64,000 nt of DNA from Emcibacter sp. GTDB taxonomy: Bacteria > Pseudomonadota > Alphaproteobacteria > Sphingomonadales > Emcibacteraceae. Below, one piece after another: positions 8,247-17,547 of this stretch; position 1 is the stretch's first letter; each line of letters starts with the position of its first letter. Below the pieces are notes generated by a model. It ran no database searches, was not told where the DNA came from, and saw only the letters and a list, made by a program, of their open reading frames with translations. The DNA lies in assembly GCA_021774785.1 (NCBI GenBank), contig JAJFIQ010000023.1, positions 1 through 64,000 on the forward strand, read 5' to 3'. A program made the position numbers and the translations under genes.

Positions 8247-8402
8247 GCGGTACCGAATATCATAACGAAAATGACGAATGCTTATTTGCTTCTCCGTTCC
8301 TAAATCTGTTCGGGATTCGGAATATTATCTGGTCTGGAATATGCGGCCACATATTTTCTGTATCAGAAGTTATTCTGGTTGCTCGCAATAAATTCAAAAT
8401 CG

Positions 8403-9833
8403 TTAGCCGAATAATTTTTCCATCAGCAGGTTTATATGCTCAATGGGGTCACCAAATATCATCATGTAGACCACGATACCAATGCCGATAGGGGCGATAT
8501 ATTTCGTGCTGAATTGCCAGATTAAAAATCCATTGCTACTTTGAGGATAGCCAATCTGTTCGCTGACCAGTTTGCGGGACATGGCCCAGCCCGCGAATAG
8601 GGCCAGCAGCAGAGCATTGATGGGCAGCATGATATTGGCCACAATAAAATCCATAATTCCGAATAAATTCTTGTCTGCCAGTGCGCCGATGAAACTGAGC
8701 GGTTTGAAGTCGGACAGCAAATTAAAGGACAGCAGCATTATCAGTCCGACCGCCCATGCGGCACCCCCAGTAGCCCAGGATGTCAGTGGTCTGGACATGC
8801 CCTTGTCTTCGAACCAGGCAATGGCTGGCTCCAACATCGCCAGTGATGAAGTAAAAGCCGCAAAGGTTAGTAACAGAAAGAATAAAATTCCGAAAATCAT
8901 ACCACCCGGCATTTGACCAAAAGCAATGGGCAGGGTGGCAAAGATCAGTCCGGGGCCTTCTCCGGGTACAAGGTTATACTGGAACACAATTGGGAAAATC
9001 ATAAAGCCGGCTAGTAAAGCGACGATAGTATCGGCCACAGCAATGATAGCGGCAGCTTTCGGTAGGGAGACATTGTCGGGTAGATAGGCCCCGTAAGTAA
9101 TCAAGGCACCGACCCCGACCGCAAGGGAGAAAAGCGCCTGACCCAAAGCCACCAGAACGGTTTGGGCGGTAATTTTGGAAAAATCCGGGCTGAACAGGAA
9201 GTTGAAGGCCTGTCTGCCTTCACCTGTGAACATGGCATAAGCCGACAGAATAGCCAGCAGTATAAATAATCCCGGCATCATGATTTTAACCGTTGATTCC
9301 AGTCCCGCCTTAACACCCAATGAAACGACAATAATCACCGAAACCATATATAAACTATGCCATATTGTCAGCCGGGGCCAGCTTTCCAATAAGCCGTTAA
9401 ACAGGGCGCCGGACCCTTCTGCATCAATGCCAGAAAAACTGCCTGTGACCGCTTTTGTAATATAATCCAGTGACCATCCGGCGACCACACTATAATAGGT
9501 TAGTCCCATGAGCGGCACCAGAATACTAAGCCAGCCAATCATTTTCCAGACAGGATTATGTCCAGACTTAACCATTTTGGTCATAGTGCCTATGGCACTC
9601 ATTTTTCCGGCACGACCCAGAGCCAGTTCTGCCATGATCAGGGGAATGCCGAGTATGAGAACGAAGGCAATATAGATCAATACAAAAGCACCGCCACCAT
9701 TTTCACCGGCGATATAGGGAAATCGCCAGAGATTTCCAAGGCCAACAGCAGCTCCTATGGACGCCATTAAAAACGCGGAACGCGATGACCATTGGACGTG
9801 ATGTGCCTGTGATTGCTCCTGTGCCTCACTCAT
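8403..9833 (-). CDS. sodium-dependent transporter of the NSS/SLC6 family
   Basis: A 476-residue inner-membrane protein with about eleven or twelve hydrophobic segments. The first helix carries the family signature GLGNLWRFPYIAGENGGGAF, which forms the sodium and substrate sites in LeuT-type transporters. Family members couple Na+ to uptake of amino acids or related amines, and the short bacterial form fits here. No substrate can be named from the sequence. The gene stands alone on the minus strand, 88 bases downstream of the exported methyltransferase-like gene that runs the same way. Confidence 0.93.
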   Translation of the reverse strand: MSEAQEQSQAHHVQWSSRSAFLMASIGAAVGLGNLWRFPYIAGENGGGAFVLIYIAFVLILGIPLIMAELALGRAGKMSAIGTMTKMVKSGHNPVWKMIGWLSILVPLMGLTYYSVVAGWSLDYITKAVTGSFSGIDAEGSGALFNGLLESWPRLTIWHSLYMVSVIIVVSLGVKAGLESTVKIMMPGLFILLAILSAYAMFTGEGRQAFNFLFSPDFSKITAQTVLVALGQALFSLAVGVGALITYGAYLPDNVSLPKAAAIIAVADTIVALLAGFMIFPIVFQYNLVPGEGPGLIFATLPIAFGQMPGGMIFGILFFLLLTFAAFTSSLAMLEPAIAWFEDKGMSRPLTSWATGGAAWAVGLIMLLSFNLLSDFKPLSFIGALADKNLFGIMDFIVANIMLPINALLLALFAGWAMSRKLVSEQIGYPQSSNGFLIWQFSTKYIAPIGIGIVVYMMIFGDPIEHINLLMEKLFG

Positions 9834-9921
9834 TAGAAACTTCCCTTTTTTTTATTTTCAATATGAAAATACATACAATAGGCTGATTTCCAAAGCTTTT
9901 TTTATGGGTATATACTCACAA

Positions 9922-10704
9922 TTATTCAGGCTTATAGAATTTCACAGTAAAGCGGTCGGATTCGCCGATGGCCAGATATTTTGCCCTCTCATCGGTTAAG
10001 GGAAAGGAGCCGCTGAGCGTTGGCGGTAAAGACCAAACGCCTTTGGGATGGTTTTTTGTATCCTTGGGGTTTCTGTTAATACCACTTTCTGCCAGAAACT
10101 TAAATCCGGCTTCCAGAGCTATGCCGCGAAAGTGACTTTCATTGATATAGCCATTGTCACCCTCAGGGTCTTTGGACTGGGGGATGTTTTCATCACCGGC
10201 ATGATCGACAATTGCCATTACACCACCCGGTTTTAACATGGAATAGATGGTTTTGACATATTCTGATATAGCGGGTTTTTTCATTATAAACCCGTGGGCG
10301 CGGAAGATTAATACCATATCCACGTCGCCATAAGGGACGTGACCCAGATGTTCTGGAAAGTCCGACCTACTACGAACCGGAATATATTTACCCTTCTCTG
10401 CCAAATAAGGTTCCAAAATGGACCGATACCATCCGCCCTGACCGCCGGGCCAGATTTCAACGGCAGTCATATCTGGCTCAAGGCCAAAAAACTTAATGGT
10501 TTGTGCCGGATGGCGATATTTATCCCGCGCTTTGTGTTTATCGGAACGTCGATCGCTGGCGATCATTTTGCCCAGTAAGGCCTGACCTTCATCGCTTAAT
10601 TGATGATGAAGGGTGTTATCAGCAAACGCATTTGCCGTGAAGCTCAAACATAGGAATGAGATGGTAGTAATAAATATCAGGTGAGTTTTTCTAAATTTTG
10701 TCAT
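9922..10704 (-). CDS. exported methyltransferase-like protein (COG4798 type)
   Basis: A 260-residue protein with a clear Sec signal peptide (hydrophobic core about 8-26, then ANAFADN). The rest looks like a class I SAM-dependent methyltransferase fold: the motif I position reads AVEIWPGGQGGWYRSIL (about 80-96), followed by a DVDMVLIFRAHGF strand and GGVMAIVDH as motif III. The glycine loop is WPGGQGG rather than the usual ExGxGxG. A methyltransferase fold behind a signal peptide is odd, since SAM is not expected in the periplasm; this is known for the COG4798 family, whose function is not established. It may be a non-catalytic descendant. Confidence 0.8.
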   Translation of the reverse strand: MTKFRKTHLIFITTISFLCLSFTANAFADNTLHHQLSDEGQALLGKMIASDRRSDKHKARDKYRHPAQTIKFFGLEPDMTAVEIWPGGQGGWYRSILEPYLAEKGKYIPVRSRSDFPEHLGHVPYGDVDMVLIFRAHGFIMKKPAISEYVKTIYSMLKPGGVMAIVDHAGDENIPQSKDPEGDNGYINESHFRGIALEAGFKFLAESGINRNPKDTKNHPKGVWSLPPTLSGSFPLTDERAKYLAIGESDRFTVKFYKPE

Positions 10705-10804
10705 AGCAATTTTTATACTTTAACCTTCAGTTATGAGTGTTGTCATTGGTATGATAGTCATATTCTTCAATAAACAAAGACACAAAAACTTGATCAGATA
10801 CCTA

Positions 10805-10841
10805 AAACAAAAAAAAGCCACATCCCGCGAACAGGATGTGG
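10805..10841 (-). terminator. rho-independent terminator
   Basis: CCACATCC (10818-10825) pairs perfectly with GGATGTGG (10834-10841) around an eight-base loop. Read on the minus strand, the hairpin is followed by a run of U (the A-run at 10807-10816). It ends the transcript of the exported protein at 10875-11432. Confidence 0.85.
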
Positions 10842-10874
10842 TAGTAGGGATTAAATTGTCTGCCGAATAAGTTA

Positions 10875-11432
10875 TTAACGGCTCATTTTATTGTGTGAGG
10901 ATAGAGGCACCATTACATGAAATAGCGGAGTATCTCCCCACATGATATAGGGGCCACCGGCAAAGGGGTTATTCTTCAGGTCTTCCATCTGTTCTTTTGG
11001 CATCAGCAGCATCAAATGAGGGCCTTCCTTAACCCAGACTCCACCATCACATGGGTTTTTAGAGGCCGGGTCATCATTATTAACCGCACCATCACCCATC
11101 AGCATATATGAATAACCAATGGTTTCGGTAGAGAAGGGCTCATTATTCGCGGCCGCTTTCATCCATGCCATCCAGGTTGCATCATTGCACATGGGGAATT
11201 TGTTGCCGGGAATGAGCCGAACACCAGGCATACAGGTCCAGCCATTGGAGCCTTCGCGCAGGATCGCCCCGTCCAAATCCATAACGGTAGCCTTGTCAGA
11301 GATAGAGCCGGGAGCTGCAGATACGGCGCGGGCTATTTTTGTTTCTTTACTTTCCATATCACCGGCAAAAGCAATACCAGTGATACTCAGGCACAATAGT
11401 GACGTAATGGTTGCGATTTTCAATTTGATCAT
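10875..11432 (-). CDS. exported protein of unknown function
   Basis: A 185-residue protein with a signal peptide (MIKLK start, hydrophobic core to about 21, cleavage near AFAGD). The mature part has WTCMPG, FPMCND and NPCDGG cysteine sites and the motif DATWMAWMKA, and ends with a strand-rich region. I know similar exported proteins in marine alphaproteobacteria and bacteroidetes, but no function. The ribosome binding site AGGAGA is placed well before the ATG, and a strong terminator follows, so the gene is a single transcription unit. Confidence 0.8.
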   Translation of the reverse strand: MIKLKIATITSLLCLSITGIAFAGDMESKETKIARAVSAAPGSISDKATVMDLDGAILREGSNGWTCMPGVRLIPGNKFPMCNDATWMAWMKAAANNEPFSTETIGYSYMLMGDGAVNNDDPASKNPCDGGVWVKEGPHLMLLMPKEQMEDLKNNPFAGGPYIMWGDTPLFHVMVPLSSHNKMSR

Positions 11433-11690
11433 GATCTTCTCCTTTTTAACCCGCTGTTGTCGGGTCTATCATATTTTTGATTGAATATTCAAAACTAAAA
11501 GATACTATATTTACAGGGGAACCGGGGGGAATGTGATAATTAGCCTACTGGCATATATGCCTTAAGGATACTCCCACGCAATTTTCATTTCCTTAGGCAC
11601 GCACTGCAAAAGGAAAGACAGGTTAGCTATGAGTGCTAAACTTTATTTTTTTCAACAATACCACAGGTTTGCGTATTTGTTTAGTTAAAA

Positions 11691-12710
11691 TTAATAAGCC
11701 CTATTGATACAGAAATCTACAATATCGGTCAGGGCCTTGCGGTAATCGTCATCGGGGAAGATGGCGAGGGCGTCTTTGGCGATGGCGCCGTAATGGCGCG
11801 CGCGTTCCACTGTATCTTGGAGGGCGTTATGCTTGGTCATCAGATCAATGGCCCGGCTCAGGTCAATGTCATTCTGATCAAGTTCCTCAATAGTCCGGCG
11901 CCAGAAGTCTCTTTCTTCTGTATCGCCGCGACGGAAGGCCAGAACAATGGGCAGTGTGACTTTTCCTTCGCGAAAATCATCGCCAACGGATTTGCCCAGT
12001 TTTTCCTGCTCGGCAGAAAAATCAAGCACATCATCAATCAGTTGAAATACGATTCCTAAATTTTTGCCATAGCTTTTCAGGGCGTCCTGTTCGGCTCCGG
12101 GTCTTTCGGCAACCACAGCCCCTATTTCACAAGCCGCAGCAAAGAGCGCGGCTGTTTTGGCGACGATCACCTGCATATAGGAATCTTCGGTGGTATCCAT
12201 ATCATTGGCAGTGGTTAGCTGCATTACTTCGCCCTCTGCAATGACCGACGAGGCATTGGACAGAATTGTCAATACTTCCAGTGAACCATCGGCAGTCATC
12301 AGTTCAAAAGACCGGCTGAATAGGAAATCTCCTACCAAAACGCTGGCTTTATTGCCCCATACGGCATTTGCGGTTTCTAACCCGCGTCGAAGATCACTTT
12401 CATCAACCACATCATCATGAAGCAGGGTTGCCGAATGGATAAACTCGACACAGGCTGCTAGTTCCGCATGCCGCATGCCGCCGTATCCGCACATGCGGGA
12501 CGCGGCCAGTGTCAGCATGGGGCGCAGTCTTTTGCCACCGGATGCGATAAGATGTCCGGCCAATTGTGGAATCAGGGCCACAGGGCTTTGCATTTTCAGA
12601 ATAATAGTCTGATTGACCTTGTCCATATCATCGGCAACAAGGCTCTGCAGGCGAGCAAGGGCAGTTTCTGCCTTGGCCTGTTCTTCCTCAAACGATATGA
12701 CAACTCCCAT
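11691..12710 (-). CDS. ispB: long-chain polyprenyl diphosphate synthase
   Basis: A 339-residue trans-prenyltransferase that extends farnesyl diphosphate with isopentenyl units to make the quinone side chain (octa- or decaprenyl). The substrate-binding GGKRLRP (58-64), the first aspartate-rich motif DDVVD (99-103) and the second DDVLD (226-230) are all present. Length is typical of IspB rather than of the shorter IspA. Chain length cannot be read safely from the sequence. The gene is divergent from the DUF2007 / TrmN6-like / S49 peptidase group, a neighbourhood often conserved in alphaproteobacteria. Confidence 0.93.
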   Translation of the reverse strand: MGVVISFEEEQAKAETALARLQSLVADDMDKVNQTIILKMQSPVALIPQLAGHLIASGGKRLRPMLTLAASRMCGYGGMRHAELAACVEFIHSATLLHDDVVDESDLRRGLETANAVWGNKASVLVGDFLFSRSFELMTADGSLEVLTILSNASSVIAEGEVMQLTTANDMDTTEDSYMQVIVAKTAALFAAACEIGAVVAERPGAEQDALKSYGKNLGIVFQLIDDVLDFSAEQEKLGKSVGDDFREGKVTLPIVLAFRRGDTEERDFWRRTIEELDQNDIDLSRAIDLMTKHNALQDTVERARHYGAIAKDALAIFPDDDYRKALTDIVDFCINRAY

Positions 12711-12849
12711 ACCTAAACCTTATGTTGTATGATTGATCAGGACATTAGTAGTTTAATTCTTACGGCAAAATAGTCTTGCCCCACTATAAAGGTCAAGATA
12801 ACTTGGTCAATAATTGTATTTTTCCAGTTTATATAAAGGTCGAAAACGC

Positions 12850-13086
12850 ATGATTGAAATTTTTGCAACCGACAATAGTGTGCTAATATCTAGGATTTCT
12901 GCGCTTTTTTCTGCAGAGGAGGTTCCCTTTGTGGTATTAGGCAGTCATGCTAGTTTGCTGGGCGGCGGTATTATGGGCATCGGCCAAAGGGTGATGGTGA
13001 ATGAAGAATATATACCAAAAGCGATCCGGTTGATTCGGGAAAATGGTCTTAAAGGTGACGTAGATTTCGTCGAAGGCCTGGAATGA
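12850..13086 (+). CDS. DUF2007 family protein
   Basis: A 78-residue protein of the DUF2007 (putative signal-transducing) family, which has a small ferredoxin-like fold. The start MIEIFATDNSVLISRISALF and the later RVMVNEEYIPKAIRLIRENGL match the family pattern. I chose the ATG at 12850, with AAAGG upstream; a longer reading from 12814 lacks family support and a binding site. It is placed between ispB (divergent) and the TrmN6-like gene, 15 bases before the latter, and is likely cotranscribed with it. No biochemical role is known. Confidence 0.85.
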   Translation: MIEIFATDNSVLISRISALFSAEEVPFVVLGSHASLLGGGIMGIGQRVMVNEEYIPKAIRLIRENGLKGDVDFVEGLE

Positions 13087-13101
13087 GGGGGTTAATGTGA
13101 G

Positions 13102-13866
13102 ATGAAGGAAATAGCGGAAATGAGTCGGGATGACTTTCTGGGTGGGGCGATCCGTCTTTATCAGCCGGAAGAAGGCTATCGCATCGCCACAGATACGGTA
13201 TTTTTGGCAGCCAGCATAAATTATGACAAAAATGATCGCATTCTTGATATGGGCGCCGGCACAGGCGGCATCCTCAGTTGCCTCCTGTCCCGTACAGCGG
13301 AACAGGTAGCAGGAAATATATTTCATGGCATAGAGATGCAGGGGCAACTGCTTGACCTCGCTCGTCTTAATGCGCGGAAGAATGATTTTGGCGATAGGGT
13401 CGAATATTTTGCCGGTGATATTTCAAACCCACCCGTCATCTGCGAACCTAACAGCTATCATCAGGTGGTTTCTAACCCACCTTATCTGAAAAAAAATGAT
13501 GCTACCGCATCCCCTTATGAAACAAAGGCCATGGCTCATATGGACAGTCATATTGAGCTTGGGGACTGGGTTCGCCTGTGTCTTCGTATGTTAAAACCGC
13601 TGGGGTATCTCACCCTAGTTCATCGGGCGGACCGCATGGATGACATCATTGCAGCTTTGCACGGAAAAGCGGGTGATATTATTATTTTTCCGCTCTGGTC
13701 CACAAGGGAAAAGGATGCAAGACGAGTCATTATTCAGGCCAGAAAAGGCGGCAAAGGCATTATTGCCTTGAAACCCGGCCTGATTGTGCATACATCAGAT
13801 GGAACATTCACGCCAGAAGCAGAAGCCATCCTGCGTCATGGTGCAGCCCTAGATATAACGAAGTGA
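13102..13866 (+). CDS. tRNA1(Val) A37 N6-methyltransferase-like protein
   Basis: A 254-residue class I methyltransferase. Motif I is ILDMGAGTGGILSCLL (about 49-64), and the catalytic NPPY motif for N6-adenine methylation is seen in VVSNPPYLKKND. The start DFLGGAIRLYQPEEGYRIATDT is typical of the TrmN6/YfiC group, which modifies adenine 37 of tRNA1(Val) in gammaproteobacteria. The target in alphaproteobacteria is assumed, not shown. An internal ATG at 13123, with AAGGAA upstream, is an equally good start and would shorten the protein by seven residues. Followed after nine bases by the S49 peptidase gene. Confidence 0.85.
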   Translation: MKEIAEMSRDDFLGGAIRLYQPEEGYRIATDTVFLAASINYDKNDRILDMGAGTGGILSCLLSRTAEQVAGNIFHGIEMQGQLLDLARLNARKNDFGDRVEYFAGDISNPPVICEPNSYHQVVSNPPYLKKNDATASPYETKAMAHMDSHIELGDWVRLCLRMLKPLGYLTLVHRADRMDDIIAALHGKAGDIIIFPLWSTREKDARRVIIQARKGGKGIIALKPGLIVHTSDGTFTPEAEAILRHGAALDITK

Positions 13867-13875
13867 AATTAACTC

Positions 13876-14730
13876 ATGCTGAAAAAAATAAGACAACTGC
13901 TGGCACAGATTCCGCTGCCACTCTTTCAAAACCCTAGCCCTGTGGTCGCTATCCTGCCTTTGGAAGGGGTGATCGGGTCCGGTAGCCGTTTCTCGGCGGC
14001 TCTAAATCTGGCGGGGATCGAAGAAAAAATTAGTCAGGCCTTTGATGTTTATAACGTTAAGGCGGTGGCCCTTGCGGTAAATTCGCCTGGCGGATCACCC
14101 GTGCAGAGCGAATTGATCATGCGCCGCATACAGAAATTATCACAAGAAAAGAAAATTCCGGTCTATGCCTTTGCCGAGGATGTGGCGGCATCAGGTGGCT
14201 ATCTTATCTCATTGGCAGCGGAAGAAATTTATGCCCATGAAGCCTCCATCGTAGGCAGTATCGGTGTAATTTCTGCGGGCTTTGGCTTCAGCAAGGCCAT
14301 TGAGAAAATCGGCGTGGAGCGGCGGGTTTATGCGGCGGGTGATAATAAATCTATCCTCGACCCATTCCAGGCGGAAAAGGATAAGGACATCAAGCTGCTG
14401 AAAGAAATGCAGAAGGAAATCCATGAATTTTTCAAAAATCTGGTGAAAGAAAGCCGGGGCGACAAGTTGAAAGGCACACAAAAGGTCATGTTCTCCGGCC
14501 AGTTCTGGGCCGGGAAAGAAGCCGTGAAACTGGGCCTTGTTGATGGCATTGGTGATATTCATACGGTCATGAAGGAAAAGCTGGGCGATAAGACTAAATT
14601 CAAGCGGATTAAAGAAGAAAAAGGCTTGATTAAAACTATGCTCGGCATGAGTGTCTCAAAGCCTAAAATAAGTGAGGAAATCCTGGCTACTCTGGAAAAC
14701 CGTTCTCTGTGGAGCCGCTTTGGGCTATAA
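13876..14730 (+). CDS. S49 family peptidase (SppA/SohB-like)
   Basis: A 284-residue serine peptidase of family S49, the short single-domain form. The nucleophile is Ser106 in VAASGGYLI, and the catalytic Lys is most likely Lys158 in VYAAGDNKSILDPFQ. The oxyanion-forming NSPGG occurs at 69-73. There is no good signal peptide or strong membrane segment; a short hydrophobic stretch near 25-33 is the first strand of the domain, so the enzyme may be cytoplasmic or loosely membrane-bound. The family degrades signal peptides or membrane-protein fragments. It ends a group with DUF2007 and the TrmN6-like gene. Confidence 0.9.
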   Translation: MLKKIRQLLAQIPLPLFQNPSPVVAILPLEGVIGSGSRFSAALNLAGIEEKISQAFDVYNVKAVALAVNSPGGSPVQSELIMRRIQKLSQEKKIPVYAFAEDVAASGGYLISLAAEEIYAHEASIVGSIGVISAGFGFSKAIEKIGVERRVYAAGDNKSILDPFQAEKDKDIKLLKEMQKEIHEFFKNLVKESRGDKLKGTQKVMFSGQFWAGKEAVKLGLVDGIGDIHTVMKEKLGDKTKFKRIKEEKGLIKTMLGMSVSKPKISEEILATLENRSLWSRFGL

Positions 14731-14863
14731 AATTCATATATGCCAGATATTTGATTTTTATGGAATAGTTTAAATATTTTTGTGTTTTGATATATATGGA
14801 ACATTAGATAATATTTGTATTATGCATATATAACATCTCAAAGCTTTATATTTAGGATTTTAT

Positions 14864-16474
14864 GTGGCCAAGTTAGCAGTTTTTACGGGTGATTTGAACT
14901 TCTGTGTGATTAGAGGCATTTTTGATATTTTAGATGCTATGTCTGAAATTGAAAAAATCATTATTATTGAACAAAAACCAAAATTTTCGATTCATAAAAA
15001 AATTAAAAGTCAAAAATTTAATATCAAAAAAAATGGTTGGCGTTGGATATTCCATATTCTCGTAACCATGCTAAAATTTTTGATAATTAAAAAAAATATT
15101 CCGAATAATAGACGTTCGGGAGAGAAATATACTTTCGTAAATTTAACAAATCATCCGTCCGTTGAATATCATGCGTATACTTCAATTCATTCTGAGGCGT
15201 GCCTTTCTTTGATTGAAAATGAAAAGGTGGATTTAGGCATTTCACTTGCAGCGCCTATATTGAAAAAGGAATTATTTTCACTGCCGCTTCTTGGCACAAT
15301 AAATTTGCACAAAGGAAAATTGCCTAACTATAAGGGCATGCCCGCAGGATATTGGGAAATACATAATGGTGAATCTGAGGTCGGTGTAAGCGTCCATGAA
15401 ATAGTTGAGGGGCTAGATGCCGGAGATATTTTGTTGGAAGATGATATCCCGATTTTTAAATTTTCGACGGCAAGCGGTGTGCGGGTACAGCTAGATGAAC
15501 TAGGAATTCAGCTGGTAACCAATGCGGTTTCTAAAATACTTAATGGGGATGCCGTTTTTTCACAACAGGAAGGTTCGGGTAAGATTTACCGCAAACCCAC
15601 GTTGAAAGAATATTCGATCGAAAATAAAAGAATCCAAAAACTAGAAAATATTAATCTTAAAAAAGAATTTGCTAAAAAACATATTATGAATTTCTATGTT
15701 GCTTATAGAAATTTTTTAAAATTTTTTTTAAAAAAAGAAAGAAGGAATGCTGTTTCAATTCTATTGTTTCACCGTGTATCAGATGAGTTTAGAGATAGCG
15801 TAACTATTGGTGTGGAACAATTTGATTTATTAATAGGGTATTTGGCGAAAAATTATCAAATATTGACACTGGACGATATCCTTTCTCACAAACCGACTAT
15901 AGGTATTAGGCCCTATGTGGTTATTACTTTTGATGATGGCTATTTGGATAATTATTTAAACGCGGCACCCATATTGTTAAAGCACGGTGTGTCGGCAACT
16001 TTCTTTATTTCCACTGATAAAATTACTAACAATACCGCCTTTGATCATGATGTGAAAATGCTGGGAAGGGGGTTGGACAATATGAACTGGGATCAGGTGC
16101 GGAAAATGAAAGAATGGGGCTTTGATATAGGAAGCCATACCGTAACACATCCCCGTTTATCAAAATTAGATACTTCATCGCTTAAAATGGAATTGGAAAA
16201 ATCACAATTAACAATAAAAGAAGAACTGGGCATTAAAAATGTTAAATTTGCCTATACATATGGCGGGACTGAAGATTTCACCATGGAAGCTAGGAAAATG
16301 GCGGAAGAATTAAAATATACTTGTATTTGCTCTGCTTACGGTGGGGTAAATAATGTTCCTGTAAATCCATGGAATCTTAAGCGGTTTGGCGTAAATTTTG
16401 CGCTGAAAATTCATTCAGTCGATGCAAAAATAGCGGGTTGGCAGGACAAAGAAAATAATCCGGGTTGGCTTTGA
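14864..16474 (+). CDS. formyltransferase / NodB polysaccharide deacetylase fusion
   Basis: A 536-residue protein with two catalytic modules. The N-terminal part (about 1-260) is a formyltransferase of the Fmt/ArnA/sugar N-formyltransferase group: the motif TINLHKGKLPNYKG gives the Asn and His, and GLDAGDIL gives the Asp of the catalytic triad. The C-terminal part (about 290-520) is a NodB-type deacetylase: LLFHRV, TFDDGY with the metal Asp pair, and SHTVTHPRLS with two metal His. The start is GTG at 14864 with AGGA upstream; the overlapping ATG at 14862 closes at once. The gene is far more AT-rich than its neighbours (about 20% GC at 14941-15000), so it was probably acquired. It likely edits an amino group on a surface sugar, by analogy with ArnA and ArnD. 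Confidence 0.85.
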   Translation: MAKLAVFTGDLNFCVIRGIFDILDAMSEIEKIIIIEQKPKFSIHKKIKSQKFNIKKNGWRWIFHILVTMLKFLIIKKNIPNNRRSGEKYTFVNLTNHPSVEYHAYTSIHSEACLSLIENEKVDLGISLAAPILKKELFSLPLLGTINLHKGKLPNYKGMPAGYWEIHNGESEVGVSVHEIVEGLDAGDILLEDDIPIFKFSTASGVRVQLDELGIQLVTNAVSKILNGDAVFSQQEGSGKIYRKPTLKEYSIENKRIQKLENINLKKEFAKKHIMNFYVAYRNFLKFFLKKERRNAVSILLFHRVSDEFRDSVTIGVEQFDLLIGYLAKNYQILTLDDILSHKPTIGIRPYVVITFDDGYLDNYLNAAPILLKHGVSATFFISTDKITNNTAFDHDVKMLGRGLDNMNWDQVRKMKEWGFDIGSHTVTHPRLSKLDTSSLKMELEKSQLTIKEELGIKNVKFAYTYGGTEDFTMEARKMAEELKYTCICSAYGGVNNVPVNPWNLKRFGVNFALKIHSVDAKIAGWQDKENNPGWL

Positions 16475-16650
16475 AAGCCATAAGAGTTCACTGTTTTTAC
16501 TCAAATATTATTTAGGAAAATGTAGGGGCCTTTATATGAAAGCGCAATACAGTTTCTTATATGTCGGATTCAATCCTTGACGGGCAGGGGTCCACCCAGT
16601 AATTTCCTGCTATAAAATGCATCTATAAGCGAAGAAAGAAACAAGGTCAG

Positions 16651-17547
16651 ATGGGTGGTTCACCACGAAATCAAAATGCGTTCCAGACGCTTATCCTGAA
16701 ACTACAACAATATTGGGCCGAACAGGGCTGCGTTATTCTGCAACCCTACGATCTGGAAATGGGTGCCGGAACCTTTCAGGCAACGACCACATTGCGTTCT
16801 TTAGGCTCGAAACCGTGGAAGGCGGCTTATGTGCAACCTTGTCGCCGTCCAACCGATGGCCGATACGGCGAAAACCCAAACCGACTGCAACATTATTACC
16901 AGTTTCAAACCGTCCTCAAACCATCGCCCGATAATATTCAGCAGCTTTATCTGGATAGCCTTGCGGTGTTGGGTATTAACGCGCTGGAGCATGACATCCG
17001 TTTTGTGGAAGATGACTGGGAAAGCCCGACGCTGGGCGCGTGGGGGCTTGGCTGGGAGGTTTGGTGCGATGGGATGGAGGTGAGCCAGTTTACCTATTTT
17101 CAGCAGGTCGGCGGCTTTGACTGCAAGCCTGTGACGGGGGAGCTGACTTACGGCCTGGAGCGGCTCGCTATGTATATTCAGGGGGTGGATAATGTTTATG
17201 ATCTGGACTGGAACGGTTTGCCAAAAGATCAAGGGGGCGTAACTTACGGCGATGTGTTCCTGCAGAATGAAAAAGAATTCTCCGCCTATAATTTTGAGCT
17301 GGCCAATACGGAAAGACTGTTTCAGCATTTCAAAGATGCCGAGGCTGAGTGTAACGACATATTGGAACAGGGCAATTATCCTCTGCCTGCTTATGACCAA
17401 TGTATCAAGGCATCCCATGTCTTTAACCTGCTGGATGCGCGCGGCGTGATCAGTGTTACCGAACGGGCGGCCTATATCGGCCGGGTGCGGGCACTGACAA
17501 AGGCTTGTTGCAAGGCCTATCTTATTTCTATTGGGGAAGCAGAATAA
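16651..17547 (+). CDS. glyQ: glycyl-tRNA synthetase alpha subunit
   Basis: A 298-residue alpha subunit of the bacterial alpha2beta2 glycyl-tRNA synthetase, the catalytic subunit that makes glycyl-adenylate. The start region [17 protein letters not shown] and the class II motif stretches [15 protein letters not shown] and [22 protein letters not shown] are all present, as is [11 protein letters not shown]. Length is normal. The ATG is preceded by AAGG. The stop codon overlaps the glyS start in TAATG, so the subunits are translationally coupled. The 176 bases upstream hold the promoter, and I see no T-box or riboswitch. Confidence 0.97.
   Translation: MGGSPRNQNAFQTLILKLQQYWAEQGCVILQPYDLEMGAGTFQATTTLRSLGSKPWKAAYVQPCRRPTDGRYGENPNRLQHYYQFQTVLKPSPDNIQQLYLDSLAVLGINALEHDIRFVEDDWESPTLGAWGLGWEVWCDGMEVSQFTYFQQVGGFDCKPVTGELTYGLERLAMYIQGVDNVYDLDWNGLPKDQGGVTYGDVFLQNEKEFSAYNFELANTERLFQHFKDAEAECNDILEQGNYPLPAYDQCIKASHVFNLLDARGVISVTERAAYIGRVRALTKACCKAYLISIGEAE

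Noticed and set aside
16475-16650. T-box or glycine riboswitch before glyQ
   Set aside because: No T-box sequence or tandem aptamer-like structure was seen, and T-boxes are not expected in this phylum.
16801-17418. 205-codon frame antisense to glyQ
   Set aside because: Shadow of a highly conserved gene on the other strand; no family-like sequence.
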